Origin: Crambe crambe | Taxonomy: Eukaryota; Porifera; Demospongiae; Poecilosclerida; Crambeidae | DNA length: 64,000 nt | Assembly (NCBI GenBank): GCA_963924555.1 | Contig: OZ004588.1 | Span: 6,669,205-6,733,204, forward strand | Direction of reading: 5' to 3' | Made by a program: the position numbers and the translations under genes | Shown here: positions 63,653 through 64,000 of the stretch, piece by piece | How positions within the stretch are numbered: the first letter of the stretch is position 1 | How the letters are laid out: each line of letters starts with the position of its first letter | The notes under the pieces: model-generated | Told to the model about the DNA's origin: nothing | Database searches by the model: none | The model's input: the letters and a program-made list of their open reading frames with translations, nothing else

Positions 63653-64000
63653 TTCATGCATTGGAGTGCTACACAATAAAACTGTATAGGACTAATAATA
63701 GCTAGTCATGTGTGTCATTAGCTGTAATAATCATTTTTCCAAAATTCAATTAAGAGTCTGTGCTATTTTATTATTACTCTGATGTAATAATAGCAGCCTA
63801 ATTAGCCATACATGTGAAATAATCAGCCAAACCTGCATAAAATTGCACTTATTAGCAGCCCTTCCCCCACCCCCCTCCCACAGAGTTAGCAGGTGACCTC
63901 GAGAAGTCACAAAGAAACTTTATACTATTATAGAGGTCACTTTTTAAAAGGGCCATGCACTTCTTTATAGCAGCTATAGTCATACTTTATTCAGTCCCAA
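63653..64000. other. Array spacer, cut by the window edge
   Basis: Begins like the other spacers ('agttagcaggtgacctcgag', 'aaaagggccatgcacttctt'), so the array probably continues beyond the window. Confidence 0.6.

Overview
The window looks like nuclear DNA of an animal, most probably a demosponge. The reasons are: intron-containing genes with GT/AG splice sites; an AT-rich background full of TAGCTA motifs; many short non-autonomous DNA transposons; a Ty3/gypsy LTR retrotransposon of the Gmr1 type; and a three-exon gene for a short-chain collagen C4-like protein, a family that is abundant in sponge gene sets. There are no bacterial operons, rRNA genes or CRISPR arrays. The species assignment is inference.

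Layout. (1) Positions 1-26,500 are repeat-rich and hold a small dispersed family of three-exon genes for secreted six-cysteine proteins of about 105-113 aa with a GPI-anchor-like hydrophobic tail: two intact genes (3103-3630 minus, 8866-9424 plus), one cut by the window edge (1-251), and three broken copies (5990-6115, 6497-7059, 21709-22126). Between them lie inverted-repeat elements, a tRNA-type SINE split by a TA-flanked MITE, a Ty1/copia relic, a 482-bp near-palindrome, a 250-bp CT tract and a 1.5-kb minisatellite grown inside one copy of a dispersed element. (2) Positions 26,522-51,726 hold ten minus-strand loci (eight intact, one frameshifted, one decayed) of single-exon secreted precursors. 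They are interrupted by the collagen C4-like gene (29707-31256), a decayed copy of it, and a 5,177-bp LTR retrotransposon (34841-40017) with 331-bp LTRs, 5-bp target duplication and one intact 1,479-codon ORF. (3) Positions 53,855-63,652 hold seven plus-strand precursor loci (five open, two broken) in a tandem array with a 1.3-1.5 kb unit.

The most interesting content is this precursor cluster of 17 loci. All start with nearly the same signal peptide (MQ/MH...IVGHSAP). The two strand groups are joined by bridging members: the 26.5-kb gene has the pro-segment of the minus group and the EADEQ plus hydrophobic tail of the plus group. Several members on both strands also share a core promoter, TTTGGGATTT about 10-15 bp upstream of T(A/T)TAAATGCAG. 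The regions after the signal vary strongly and many carry internal repeats: six identical GWNIGYSRPL units separated by KK-AEAE, three ASSNG(F/I)S(I/V)SFP units, or seventeen MKFTGS...MADR units. Most proteins end in Gly or Gly plus Lys/Arg, and several have dibasic sites. Together this fits prepropeptides cut into small, perhaps amidated, peptides. Whether these are signals, defence peptides or substrates for further modification cannot be told from the sequence. A conserved leader and promoter with fast-changing cargo, tandem duplication and frequent pseudogenes point to birth-and-death evolution.
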